Source: Anaerolineae bacterium CG2_30_64_16
GTDB lineage: Bacteria; Chloroflexota; Anaerolineae; CG2-30-64-16
DNA length: 5,584 nt
Direction: 5' to 3'
Assembly: GCA_001871755.1 (NCBI GenBank)
Contig: MNXL01000004.1
Location: 1-5,584, forward strand
Made by a program: the position numbers and the translations under genes. The notes beneath the pieces are model-generated. The model made no database searches. It was not told where the DNA came from and saw nothing but the letters and a program-made list of their open reading frames with translations. This document shows, piece after piece, positions 1 to 5,584 of this stretch; position 1 is the first letter of the stretch, and the number at the start of each line of letters is the position of its first letter.

Positions 1-99
1 CAATTCTTCGGGGAATCGCTCGCTGTGGCCGGTCTCCTGACCGAGCCACGGTGGCTCGGTCAGGAGACCGGCCACAGCGAGCGATTCCCCGAAGAATTG
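1..99. repeat. Near-perfect 99-nt palindrome (49-bp arms, one central base)
   Basis: Bases 1-49 are the exact reverse complement of bases 51-99, with G50 as the only unpaired base. The arms begin with CAATTCTTCGGGG and end with CCCCGAAGAATTG. There is no T-tract after the right arm, and the arms are far longer than those of an intrinsic terminator. The left arm starts at the first base of the window, so the true extent to the left is unknown. It could be a fold-back artefact at a contig end, a real inverted duplication, or a terminus of a small mobile element. No transposase or target-site duplication is visible to favour the last option. Confidence 0.97.
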
Positions 100-100
100 A

Positions 101-283
101 GAAGATACTCCGTCGAAACAGTTCCATGGCATTCTGGTGCTCCGGTTGCATCGGCAGGACAAGCCTCATGTGCTAACTGCCTTTCGGAGGGCATTGCCTC
201 TGATGCAGGAGCAGCTCGTGAACCGTCACCTATGGATCATCAAAGAAACCCGCATTAGAGTGTGGGGCGAAGACACAGATTGA
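101..283 (+). pseudogene. C-terminal remnant of a DUF5615 PIN-like protein, 5' end missing
   Basis: The frame from 101 to the TGA at 281-283 gives 60 residues. They include FHGILVLRLHRQDKPHVL, then a leucine-rich helix (RRALPLM), then HLWIIKETRIRVW. This matches the C-terminal half I know from DUF5615 PIN-like proteins, where a GxxVLRLxRQDKPHVL segment precedes a final LWIVEExRIRI strand. That family is usually about 110-125 residues long, with acidic catalytic residues in the N-terminal half, which is absent here. An in-frame TGA at 98-100 closes the frame just before the remnant, exactly at the edge of the palindrome. Reading frame +1 across 94-108 gives ELRRY; dropping T109 would join it to PSKQFHG, as expected for the family's RxYPxxxFxG stretch. 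This suggests a frameshift or sequencing error. Family assignment is from memory of the pattern, and any nuclease or toxin role would be lost in this fragment. Confidence 0.6.
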
Positions 284-288
284 AGCTT

Positions 289-294
289 GGAGGG
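289..294 (+). promoter_or_regulatory. Shine-Dalgarno site for the aminotransferase
   Basis: GGAGGG lies 8 bases upstream of the ATG at 303. It is a strong match to the anti-Shine-Dalgarno sequence and fixes this start. It begins only five bases after the stop of the upstream remnant, so the two reading frames were probably adjacent members of one transcript. Confidence 0.8.
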
Positions 295-302
295 CTCTCT
301 TC

Positions 303-1469
303 ATGTCCAACCGTATCTCGCGCCGGGTGGCGGCTGTGCCGCCTTCCGGCATCCGCAAGTTCTTCGACATCGCCGCGACCATGGACGATGTGATCTCGTT
401 GGGGATCGGCGAGCCTGATTTCGTCACGCCGGACGTCATCCGGCAGGCCGGCATCGCCTCGCTCCAGCGCGGCGAGACCCGTTACACCTCCAACTCCGGC
501 ATTGTGGAGCTGCGCCGGGCCATCACGGCCAGGTGGGAAGCCCTCTACGGCGTGCCTTATGATCTGGAGGCGGAGACGTTGATCACCGTGGGCGGGTCAG
601 AGGCGCTCTACCTGGCCTTGACCGCGATCTTGAACCCCGGCGACGAGGTGATCGTCCCTGAGCCGTGTTTCGTGTCGTACGAGGCGGAGGTGAGCTTTGC
701 CGGCGGCGTGCCCGTGCCGATCGCTACCCACGTGGAGACCACTTTCCAGGTGACCGGTGCGCAGCTTGAGGCCGCGGTGACGCCCAAGACCAGGGCGATC
801 CTGATCAACTACCCCAACAACCCCACCGGCGCGATTTTGGATCGCGCGCGGATGCTGGAGGTCGCCGCGGTGGCCGAACGGCACGACCTGCTGGTGATCT
901 CCGATGAGATCTACGACCGGCTGGTCTACGCCGGCGCGCACACCACCTTCAGCAGCCTGCCCGATATGCGCGACCGGACCATACTCATCGGCGGCTTCTC
1001 CAAGGACTATGCTATGACCGGCTGGCGGTTGGGCTTTGCGCTCGGCCCGACCGACATCCTGGGCGCCATGCGCAAGGTGCACCAGTACACCATCATGTCG
1101 GCGTCGACCACTGCGCAGGTCGCCGCCATCACCGCGATGACCGATCCCGCGGCCGAGGAGGCTGTGCTGGCGATGCGCGATTCGTACAACGAGCGCCGGC
1201 TGCTCCTGGTGAACGGGCTGAACAGCATCGGCATGCCCACCTTTGAGCCGCGGGGCGCGTTCTACGCGTTCCCCGACATCCGCGTCAGCGGCATGACCTC
1301 CGACGAGTTCGCCTGGACTCTGCTGGAGGAGGAGAAGGTCGCCGCGGTGCCCGGCCCCGCGTTCGGCCTGGGCGGTGAGGGCTACGTGCGCATGTGCTAC
1401 GCCACCGCGAAGGGCCAGCTCGAAGAGGCGCTGGAGCGGATGCATCGGTTTGTGAGAAGGCACGGGTGA
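303..1469 (+). CDS. PLP-dependent aminotransferase, class I/II (aspartate aminotransferase fold)
   Basis: This 388-residue protein is a complete fold-type I aminotransferase, a cytoplasmic enzyme that moves an amino group between an amino acid and a 2-oxo acid using pyridoxal phosphate. Visible landmarks in order: GIGEPDF (34-40) of the substrate-entry region; Tyr61 in RYTSNSG; GGSEAL (97-102), the cofactor phosphate-binding turn; NYPNNPTG (169-176) with Asn173 at the PLP ring; SDEIYDR (200-206) with Asp201 for the pyridine nitrogen and Tyr204; GFSKDYAMTGWRLG (231-244) with the Schiff-base lysine Lys234 and phosphate-binding Arg242; and Arg363 in YVRMCYA, which should bind the substrate carboxylate. 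Length is normal for the family and no key residue is missing. The SKxYAMTGWRLG form resembles the group holding archaeal-type aspartate/aromatic aminotransferases and PatA-like enzymes. Substrate cannot be decided from sequence, so no symbol is given. The following gene is unrelated in function. Family is near certain; specificity is unknown. Confidence 0.95.
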   Translation: MSNRISRRVAAVPPSGIRKFFDIAATMDDVISLGIGEPDFVTPDVIRQAGIASLQRGETRYTSNSGIVELRRAITARWEALYGVPYDLEAETLITVGGSEALYLALTAILNPGDEVIVPEPCFVSYEAEVSFAGGVPVPIATHVETTFQVTGAQLEAAVTPKTRAILINYPNNPTGAILDRARMLEVAAVAERHDLLVISDEIYDRLVYAGAHTTFSSLPDMRDRTILIGGFSKDYAMTGWRLGFALGPTDILGAMRKVHQYTIMSASTTAQVAAITAMTDPAAEEAVLAMRDSYNERRLLLVNGLNSIGMPTFEPRGAFYAFPDIRVSGMTSDEFAWTLLEEEKVAAVPGPAFGLGGEGYVRMCYATAKGQLEEALERMHRFVRRHG

Positions 1470-1601
1470 GGATGTGTCGTCGGCAATTTGAGGTTACAGG
1501 CATCGGTGCGACAGGCTTCTGGCTGTTGGAGGATACGAACTGGACGCGTTAGAGCATCCAGAGCAGTACCCTTTGATGTGGAACAACTGAGGTTTCGGCG
1601 T
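1470..1601. other. Intergenic spacer, no convincing promoter or terminator
   Basis: These 132 bases separate the aminotransferase stop from the next start. I looked for a stem-loop followed by T residues and found only 4-bp complementarities, such as ACAG/CTGT near 1511-1526. No paired -35/-10 boxes of good quality stand out. The only supported signal is the ribosome binding site just before 1602. Whether the large downstream gene has its own promoter here cannot be told by eye. Confidence 0.5.
1589..1592 (+). promoter_or_regulatory. Shine-Dalgarno site for the large secreted protein
   Basis: GAGG lies 9 bases upstream of the ATG at 1602. Together with the textbook signal peptide that begins at this ATG, it decides the start codon. 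Confidence 0.65.
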
Positions 1602-1685
1602 ATGAAAAACGTGCGTGTGTCCCTCGCTTTGGTTTTGGCTCTTCTAACGCTCTTGTTCGGCGCGTTGGCTGGCGCTGCGAGAGCG
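1602..1685 (+). other. Sec signal peptide of the large protein
   Basis: Residues 1-28 have a basic N-region (MKNVR), a long hydrophobic core of Leu, Ala, Val and Phe, and an ARA|Q signal peptidase I site after Ala28. There is no cysteine at the cleavage site, so this is not a lipoprotein. It directs the product across the cytoplasmic membrane. Confidence 0.9.
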
Positions 1686-4600
1686 CAGAGTTCTCTCCCG
1701 ACCGGGTACGACCCCGCGGCGCGCTTCGCGGCGGAGGACTTGCTACCCTTCCGACTCCCAGGAACGGCCGGGGACGCGAGCATGGCGCCGATCGAAGCGC
1801 GGGTCCCCCGCGCCGCGCCGGTAGATCTGGGCGATTGGTCGCGCCTGGCCTTCCAGTCTTACCGAGATGGTAACTGGGAGATCTACCTGGCCCGTGGGGA
1901 TGGTTTGTCACCCGCACGCCTGACGAACCACTCGGCGTCGGACATCCGGCCTCGCCTGAACCGCGGCGCGACCAGGGTCGTGTTTGCCTCCAACCGCAGC
2001 GGCAACTACGACATCTACACTGTCAACACCGACGGCTCTGGTCTGCGACAGCTCACCAACCACGGGCCCAGCGACAACTATCCTGCCTGGTCCGCCGATG
2101 GCAGTCGGATCGCTTTCGCTTACTACAAGAATGAGAACTGGGAGATCTACGTCATGAACGCCGATGGTTCAGGCCAGATGCGGCTGACCTATGGCGAAGG
2201 AGCCAATATCTCGCCAGCCTGGTCACCCGATGGCCGGCAGATTGCCTGGCTGCGCGTGAGCGGGAATGATGGCTCTGTGATGGTGATGAACGTCGACGGA
2301 AGCAACCAGCACGCCATTGCTGGCCCGCTGAAGTACGCCCAAAACCCGACATGGTCCCCCGACGGGAAGCAACTGGCCTTCGACTACGATGCCGACGGCG
2401 ACAATTGGAATGAGTTGGTTGTGGTGCGGGCTGACGGCAGCGGGTTGCACACGGTCTTCGACCCAGGCGGGGCGTTGGTGGATGCCTGGATGGGGAGTTG
2501 GTCACCCGATGGCCGGTATCTCCTGTTCACGTTGGTGCTCTACGTGGTCGAGAATAACCAACTCTATTACGGCGCGACAGGTCCGGTTATTCTAACCCTG
2601 GCCGATGGCTCGGCCGCGGCGTTGCCCGGCTCTGGTATGGATCTGGGCCCTGATTGGCAGACGATGGACATCCTGGCGCCGGCGTCGGGCATGGAGGCGC
2701 TGCCGGCCCAATCGCCTGCGCCGATCCCGGTCCGTTGGTCGGGCGCCGACCTCGGCGAAGCGGGTCTCGCTGCTTACGACGTGCAGGTGCGCGACGGCGC
2801 GGGCGCCTGGGTCGATTGGCTGACCGGCACGACCGATACCGCGGCCCTCTATCCCGGCATCGGCGGGCACACCTATGCGTTCCGCGTCCGGGCCAGCGAT
2901 CAGGCGGGGAACATCGAGGCGTGGCCGGCCGACTACGACGCACGTACTACCGTGGAAGCGTTGCCGCCGGAGAGCATGGTCAATCCGTTGCCGGCCCTTT
3001 CGACCTATAGTGTGGAAGTTCGATGGGGTGGCAGTGATGCAGGCGGGTCGGGGATCAAGTTCTACGATGTGCAAGTACGAGATGGCTTGGACGGCGGTTG
3101 GGCCAATTGGCTGGCCGGTACGACCGAGACCGTGCATAACTTTACAGGTGTCGGTGGACACACCTACTATTTTCGCGTGCAGGCCGTAGACAACGCCGAG
3201 AATCGTGAACCATGGCCCGCCGATTGGGACACCTTTACGACCATTGAGGCGTTGCCGCCCAACAGCGTGGTGGCGCCCCTGCCGGCATATATGCACAACG
3301 ACCAAATGGTCAAATGGGGTGGCACCGATCCTGGTGGCTCTGGGATCGCGGTATATCAAGTGCAAGTACGCGACATGATAGGCGGGAACTGGTTTAACTG
3401 GAAAGCGGCGACCGGTGAAACCTCGGCTATCTTCAATGGCGTCATCGGCCACACCTACATCTTCCGAGTGCGCGCCACCGATCGGGCACAGAACGTGGAA
3501 CCCTGGCCGGCTGATGCTGACACCATCACTACGCTCTATACCTGGGCCGTGACCGGCGCCGTGCGCGGTCCGCGCGGCGTGCCATTGGCGCGCGCGTCCG
3601 CGGCCACGACGCCGACCGCACTGGCTGCGACCTCCAGCAGTCAGGATGGCGTCTATGCCGCATACGTGGTGGAGGATGCGGACCAATACGCGGTCACCTG
3701 GTCGCGGAGCGGATTCGGCGCGTTGCCGACCACCATGCTGAATGGCCCCAGCGATGTTCATTTCGATGTCGTCATGCCACCGATGGATAATATGGTGCAG
3801 GAGTGGGGCTTCGAAGGCAGCGGCCTGGGGCCGGGTTGGCAGATCAGTGGCGCCTTTACGCCGACGATCACCAACACCGTCGTGCATACCGGCGCCGGCG
3901 CGGCCCTGCTCGGTAGCTATCAGCCCCCCTTTGGGCTGGTGGAACAGCCTACTCCCAGCAATACCTGGCCATTTCAACCTATGGTGGCGGTAGCCACAAG
4001 TGGCGTAGTGCATCTTGTCTGGAATGCCGACACCAGTGCCTACTATGCTCAAAGATATGGCGAGGGGGTATGGTCAAGTCCTTTCAGGCTCTCGAATTCG
4101 CCTGGTGGTATAGGTCAAATAGCGCTTGATGATACAGGCGCAGTTCATGTCGTATGGGGTGAAACTGGAAATCTTCTCAACAATTCCACTCTTTTTTACG
4201 CCCGGCGAGACTCTGACGGCGTCTGGTCGGTCCCATTGGACTTGACGACTGGGCCAGGAAGCGCCTCTGACCTACAACTTGCGGTGGACGCCGGTGGGGT
4301 TGTGCACATGGCCTGGTGCAACTCGCACTCCGAGAACTTCGGTCTGTATTACAAGCAGCGTGGCAGTGATGGCGTCTGGTCGAACCAGATCAATCTCTCC
4401 CAGGCGTGCTACGCTCCGCGGCTGGCCGCGGAGGCTGATGGAACGACGCATTTGATCTGGATGGGATCTCTGGATGGCGGGCAGAGCAGGGTACTTTTAT
4501 ATGCCCGACAGGATACAGACGGCACCTGGTCCGCACCACACCCTATCGCTCCTTTCGACGCGTGGACGATGTACCCGCAGATGAAGTTGGACGCGCAGGG

Positions 4601-5584
4601 TACCGTTCACGTGGCCTGGATGGCTTCAAACCGCTCACTCATTTACATTCAACGCTCAGCTACCGGTGCATGGTCTGTCGCTCAGAGCGTCTTCGATAGT
4701 CCTGTGCGTATGGAGAACACACAGTTGGCCGTAGAGCCGGATGGGGTTGTTCACCTGGCCTGGTTCAACTATGGGTTGGCGGGGCAATACAATTTTGGGG
4801 TCTTCTATGCCCGGCGTGGGCTTGATGGTGTCTGGTCCAGGGCAACGAATGTCTCAATGATCCCCTATTGGTTGACGGAGCCGCGCCTCGCGGTGGACGG
4901 TCGCGGGATCGCTCATGTCGTCTGGGTAGGCATTGTGCCGGGCGGAAACAGAGTCTACTATACGCGTCAGGCCGACGACGGCGCCTGGCTCAGTCCACGC
5001 GTCATTTCAGTGTCCCCAGACTATGCTGGGCAGCCAGTACTGGTCGCTGAGCCAGGTGGAAACGTTCATGTCGCCTGGCGGGTGTGGGAATGTATTCTCT
5101 ATGCCCAGGCGGGCGATAGTCCGCGTACTGGCGACTCAACCATTGCTCAGACAGTCAGCGTGCCGGTCGAAACATCAGATCCGACCCTGTCTCTATTCTA
5201 TCAGTTCGGTCACACATGGTCAGGCGACGATAGCTGGTTCGCCGTCCAGGTACAGGACGGCGTGACCGCCACATCCCTGTTTTCCACCACGGCCGCCACG
5301 GCCGACTGGACCCACCGCTGGTTCGACCTGTCCCCCTGGGCCGGCCAGGCCATCACCCTCACTTTCAACGTCCACCAAACTGCCGGGGGTCCGACTGCCT
5401 GGGCCTATCTGGATGAGGTCACCGCCGGTTCCGGCTCCTATCCCGACCTCTGGATCGGTGCGCCGACCCAACTTGCGCAGCCTGGCGCGCCGGTGACGTA
5501 CACCCTGGCTTACGGCAATCGCGGTGATGGCCTGGCTCGCGACGGGCAGATCAGCCTCACCTTGCCTGCCGGGCTTTCTTTCGT
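1602..5584 (+). CDS. Large secreted multidomain protein: two beta-propellers, Fn3-like repeats, jelly-roll, DUF11 start (3' end outside window)
   Basis: One frame is open from ATG 1602 to the last base, giving 1,327 complete codons and no stop, so the protein is longer than shown. Order of parts: signal peptide (1-28, cleavage after ARA); TolB/PD40-type propeller (about 80-353); three Fn3-like repeats (365-451, 452-548, 549-645); carboxypeptidase-regulatory-like sandwich (about 646-733); first part of a jelly-roll (734-772); second propeller with VHxxW/DGxWS repeats (about 789-1170); remainder of the jelly-roll (1177-1277); DUF11-like domain from 1280. None of these parts shows a catalytic signature. 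They are structural and ligand- or protein-binding modules typical of exported proteins, so a surface adhesin or binding role is plausible but inferred. The C-terminus, where a sorting or anchoring signal would lie, is not in the window. The start is supported by the Shine-Dalgarno site and the signal peptide. Domain names come from recognised motifs, and the overall function is unknown. Confidence 0.93.
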   Translation, partial: MKNVRVSLALVLALLTLLFGALAGAARAQSSLPTGYDPAARFAAEDLLPFRLPGTAGDASMAPIEARVPRAAPVDLGDWSRLAFQSYRDGNWEIYLARGDGLSPARLTNHSASDIRPRLNRGATRVVFASNRSGNYDIYTVNTDGSGLRQLTNHGPSDNYPAWSADGSRIAFAYYKNENWEIYVMNADGSGQMRLTYGEGANISPAWSPDGRQIAWLRVSGNDGSVMVMNVDGSNQHAIAGPLKYAQNPTWSPDGKQLAFDYDADGDNWNELVVVRADGSGLHTVFDPGGALVDAWMGSWSPDGRYLLFTLVLYVVENNQLYYGATGPVILTLADGSAAALPGSGMDLGPDWQTMDILAPASGMEALPAQSPAPIPVRWSGADLGEAGLAAYDVQVRDGAGAWVDWLTGTTDTAALYPGIGGHTYAFRVRASDQAGNIEAWPADYDARTTVEALPPESMVNPLPALSTYSVEVRWGGSDAGGSGIKFYDVQVRDGLDGGWANWLAGTTETVHNFTGVGGHTYYFRVQAVDNAENREPWPADWDTFTTIEALPPNSVVAPLPAYMHNDQMVKWGGTDPGGSGIAVYQVQVRDMIGGNWFNWKAATGETSAIFNGVIGHTYIFRVRATDRAQNVEPWPADADTITTLYTWAVTGAVRGPRGVPLARASAATTPTALAATSSSQDGVYAAYVVEDADQYAVTWSRSGFGALPTTMLNGPSDVHFDVVMPPMDNMVQEWGFEGSGLGPGWQISGAFTPTITNTVVHTGAGAALLGSYQPPFGLVEQPTPSNTWPFQPMVAVATSGVVHLVWNADTSAYYAQRYGEGVWSSPFRLSNSPGGIGQIALDDTGAVHVVWGETGNLLNNSTLFYARRDSDGVWSVPLDLTTGPGSASDLQLAVDAGGVVHMAWCNSHSENFGLYYKQRGSDGVWSNQINLSQACYAPRLAAEADGTTHLIWMGSLDGGQSRVLLYARQDTDGTWSAPHPIAPFDAWTMYPQMKLDAQGTVHVAWMASNRSLIYIQRSATGAWSVAQSVFDSPVRMENTQLAVEPDGVVHLAWFNYGLAGQYNFGVFYARRGLDGVWSRATNVSMIPYWLTEPRLAVDGRGIAHVVWVGIVPGGNRVYYTRQADDGAWLSPRVISVSPDYAGQPVLVAEPGGNVHVAWRVWECILYAQAGDSPRTGDSTIAQTVSVPVETSDPTLSLFYQFGHTWSGDDSWFAVQVQDGVTATSLFSTTAATADWTHRWFDLSPWAGQAITLTFNVHQTAGGPTAWAYLDEVTAGSGSYPDLWIGAPTQLAQPGAPVTYTLAYGNRGDGLARDGQISLTLPAGLSF
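1839..2660 (+). repeat. TolB/PD40-type beta-propeller, six repeats
   Basis: Residues about 80-353 contain six repeats beginning near residues 81, 125, 169, 213, 257 and 306. Each has a hydrophobic strand (RIAF, QIAW, QLAF), a turn, a strand such as WEIYVMN, then DGSG and LT in the better copies. Between repeats runs the linker PxWSPDGRQ or a variant. This is the WD40-like PD40 pattern of TolB propellers, which usually bind protein partners. The repeats are about 44-49 residues long. Blade 5 carries a D-rich turn (D261, D263, D265, D267) where the others have SxRDGN-like turns; this could hold a metal ion but is at the normal turn position. Confidence 0.85.
2694..3536 (+). repeat. Three tandem fibronectin-III-like repeats
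   Basis: Residues 365-451, 452-548 and 549-645 each start with EALP and share VxWxGxD, YxVQVRD, a WxxW pair, GHTYxFRVxAxD and a closing PWPAD-like segment. Repeats 2 and 3 are 97 residues long; repeat 1 is 87, being shorter in the stretch after EALP. The array is a beta-sandwich stalk of the kind that spaces functional domains away from a cell surface. Similarity is at the protein level, and the DNA copies have diverged, so this is not a recent tandem duplication. Confidence 0.85.
3537..3800 (+). other. Carboxypeptidase-regulatory-like beta-sandwich (linker domain)
   Basis: Residues about 646-733 read WAVTGAVRGPRGVPLARA, then a Ser/Ala/Thr-rich stretch, then QDGVYAAYV and YAVTWSRSGFG. The GxVxxxxGxPLAxAxV start and DGxYxxxV middle are the usual shape of the carboxypeptidase regulatory-like fold. 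The copy is degenerate and the Ala/Thr stretch near 666-678 looks like a flexible loop. It is non-catalytic as far as visible. Confidence 0.55.
3801..5432 (+). other. Jelly-roll carbohydrate-binding-like domain split by an internal propeller
   Basis: Residues 734-772 contain GFEGSGLGPGW, ISGAF and VHTGAGAALLGS, the opening strands of the jelly-roll common in secreted bacterial proteins (NGxFExGxLxxW, then VHSGxxAxxLG). In an uninterrupted copy the next element is GDSxIxQTVxIP. Here that element, GDSTIAQTVSVPV, appears only at residue 1177. It is followed by LSLFYQF, WFAVQVQDG, WFDLSPWAGQAITLTFNVHQ and AWAYLDEV, ending near 1277. The two parts sum to about 140 residues, a normal size for one such domain. 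The roughly 400 residues in between are a second propeller. Such jelly-rolls often bind sugars, but no ligand can be named here. Confidence 0.7.
3966..5111 (+). repeat. Second beta-propeller, VHxxW / DGxWS repeats
   Basis: Residues about 789-1170 carry eight VHxxW-type strands beginning at residues 803, 848, 901, 949, 1002, 1050, 1104 and 1155, mean spacing about 50. Each is preceded by a LAVDxxG-like strand and turn. Seven are followed by a YARRxxDGxWS-type segment (GVWSSP, GVWSVP, GVWSNQ, GTWSAP, GAWSVA, GVWSRA, GAWLSP); the eighth ends at ILYAQAGDS without one. The pattern resembles sialidase/BNR-like and other seven- or eight-bladed propellers, but no Asp-box catalytic set is evident, so I do not call it an enzyme. 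It is distinct in sequence from the N-terminal PD40 propeller. Confidence 0.8.
5439..5584 (+). other. Start of a DUF11-like domain, cut by the window end
   Basis: Residues 1280-1327 read PDLWIGAPTQLAQPGAPVTYTL, AYGNRGDGLARD and ISLTLPAGLSF. This is the normal DUF11 opening: an xPGxxVxYTLxYxNxG strand pair followed by VxLxxxLPxGLxF. DUF11 copies usually occur in series near the C-terminus of large surface proteins, so more copies may follow outside the window. Confidence 0.75.

Noticed and set aside
1..99. Intrinsic terminator or riboswitch
   Set aside because: The stem is far too long and has no following T-tract, and the sequence matches no riboswitch pattern I know.
25..258. 77-codon forward frame starting at a GTG in the palindrome
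   Set aside because: It begins inside the left arm, has no ribosome binding site, and overlaps the better-supported PIN-like remnant in another frame.
597..1463. 288-codon open frame on the minus strand
   Set aside because: It is antisense to the intact aminotransferase, whose motifs are unmistakable. The His/Gly/Arg-rich translation is typical of shadow frames in GC-rich DNA.
2382..2414. EF-hand or dockerin-like calcium loop (DYDADGDNWNE)
   Set aside because: It falls at the usual turn of a propeller blade, where other blades have SxRDGN-type turns, and the acidic residue at the end is one place off the EF-hand spacing. A metal site is possible but not supported.
2220..2516. Repeated 18-base string TGGTCACCCGATGGCCGG near 2220 and 2499
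   Set aside because: Both copies encode the WSPDGR linker of the PD40 propeller blades. The identity follows from the protein repeat and is not a separate DNA element.
2592..4052. 486-codon open frame on the minus strand
   Set aside because: It lies antisense to the Fn3-like and regulatory-like part of the large secreted protein. Its product is rich in His, Arg and Gly with no recognisable domain, and its internal repetition simply mirrors the Fn3 repeats on the other strand.
3966..5111. Sialidase or other glycoside hydrolase activity for the second propeller
   Set aside because: The repeats look BNR-like in rhythm, but I see no canonical SxDxGxTW Asp-boxes or arginine triad, so an enzyme call is not justified.

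Overview
The window looks like bacterial chromosomal DNA of moderately high GC. The style of its large secreted protein suggests Chloroflexota, in the broad Anaerolineae/Caldilineae sense. Its clues are a TolB-like propeller, fibronectin-III-like repeats carrying YDVQVRDG and GHTYxFRVRA, a carboxypeptidase-regulatory-like linker, a jelly-roll domain opening with a VVQ..GFE-like motif, and a DUF11-like start. This taxonomic call is an inference from protein style, not from a marker gene.

Layout. Positions 1-99 are a near-perfect palindrome with 49-bp arms around one central base. Immediately after it, 101-283 encodes the C-terminal half of what looks like a DUF5615 PIN-like protein. Its N-terminal half is missing and a one-base frameshift may lie at its broken edge. 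At 303-1469, 19 bases after that stop, is an intact fold-type I PLP-dependent aminotransferase. A 132-base gap with no convincing promoter or terminator follows. From 1602 a single forward reading frame stays open to the last base: a very large secreted protein of at least 1,327 residues, cut by the window end.

The secreted protein reads, in order: signal peptide; six-bladed TolB/PD40-type beta-propeller; three fibronectin-III-like repeats; a carboxypeptidase-regulatory-like beta-sandwich; the first strands of a jelly-roll; a second, different beta-propeller built from VHxxW/DGxWS repeats; the rest of the same jelly-roll; and the beginning of a DUF11-like domain. The second propeller therefore appears to be nested inside the jelly-roll. 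The surrounding jelly-roll DNA is clearly richer in GC than the insert.

The aminotransferase is a cytoplasmic metabolic enzyme and the large protein an extracellular or surface protein, so nothing here suggests they share a pathway. I see no defence system, CRISPR array, RNA gene or transposase. The points most worth a second look are the nested propeller and the palindrome abutting a truncated gene, which may be an assembly artefact.
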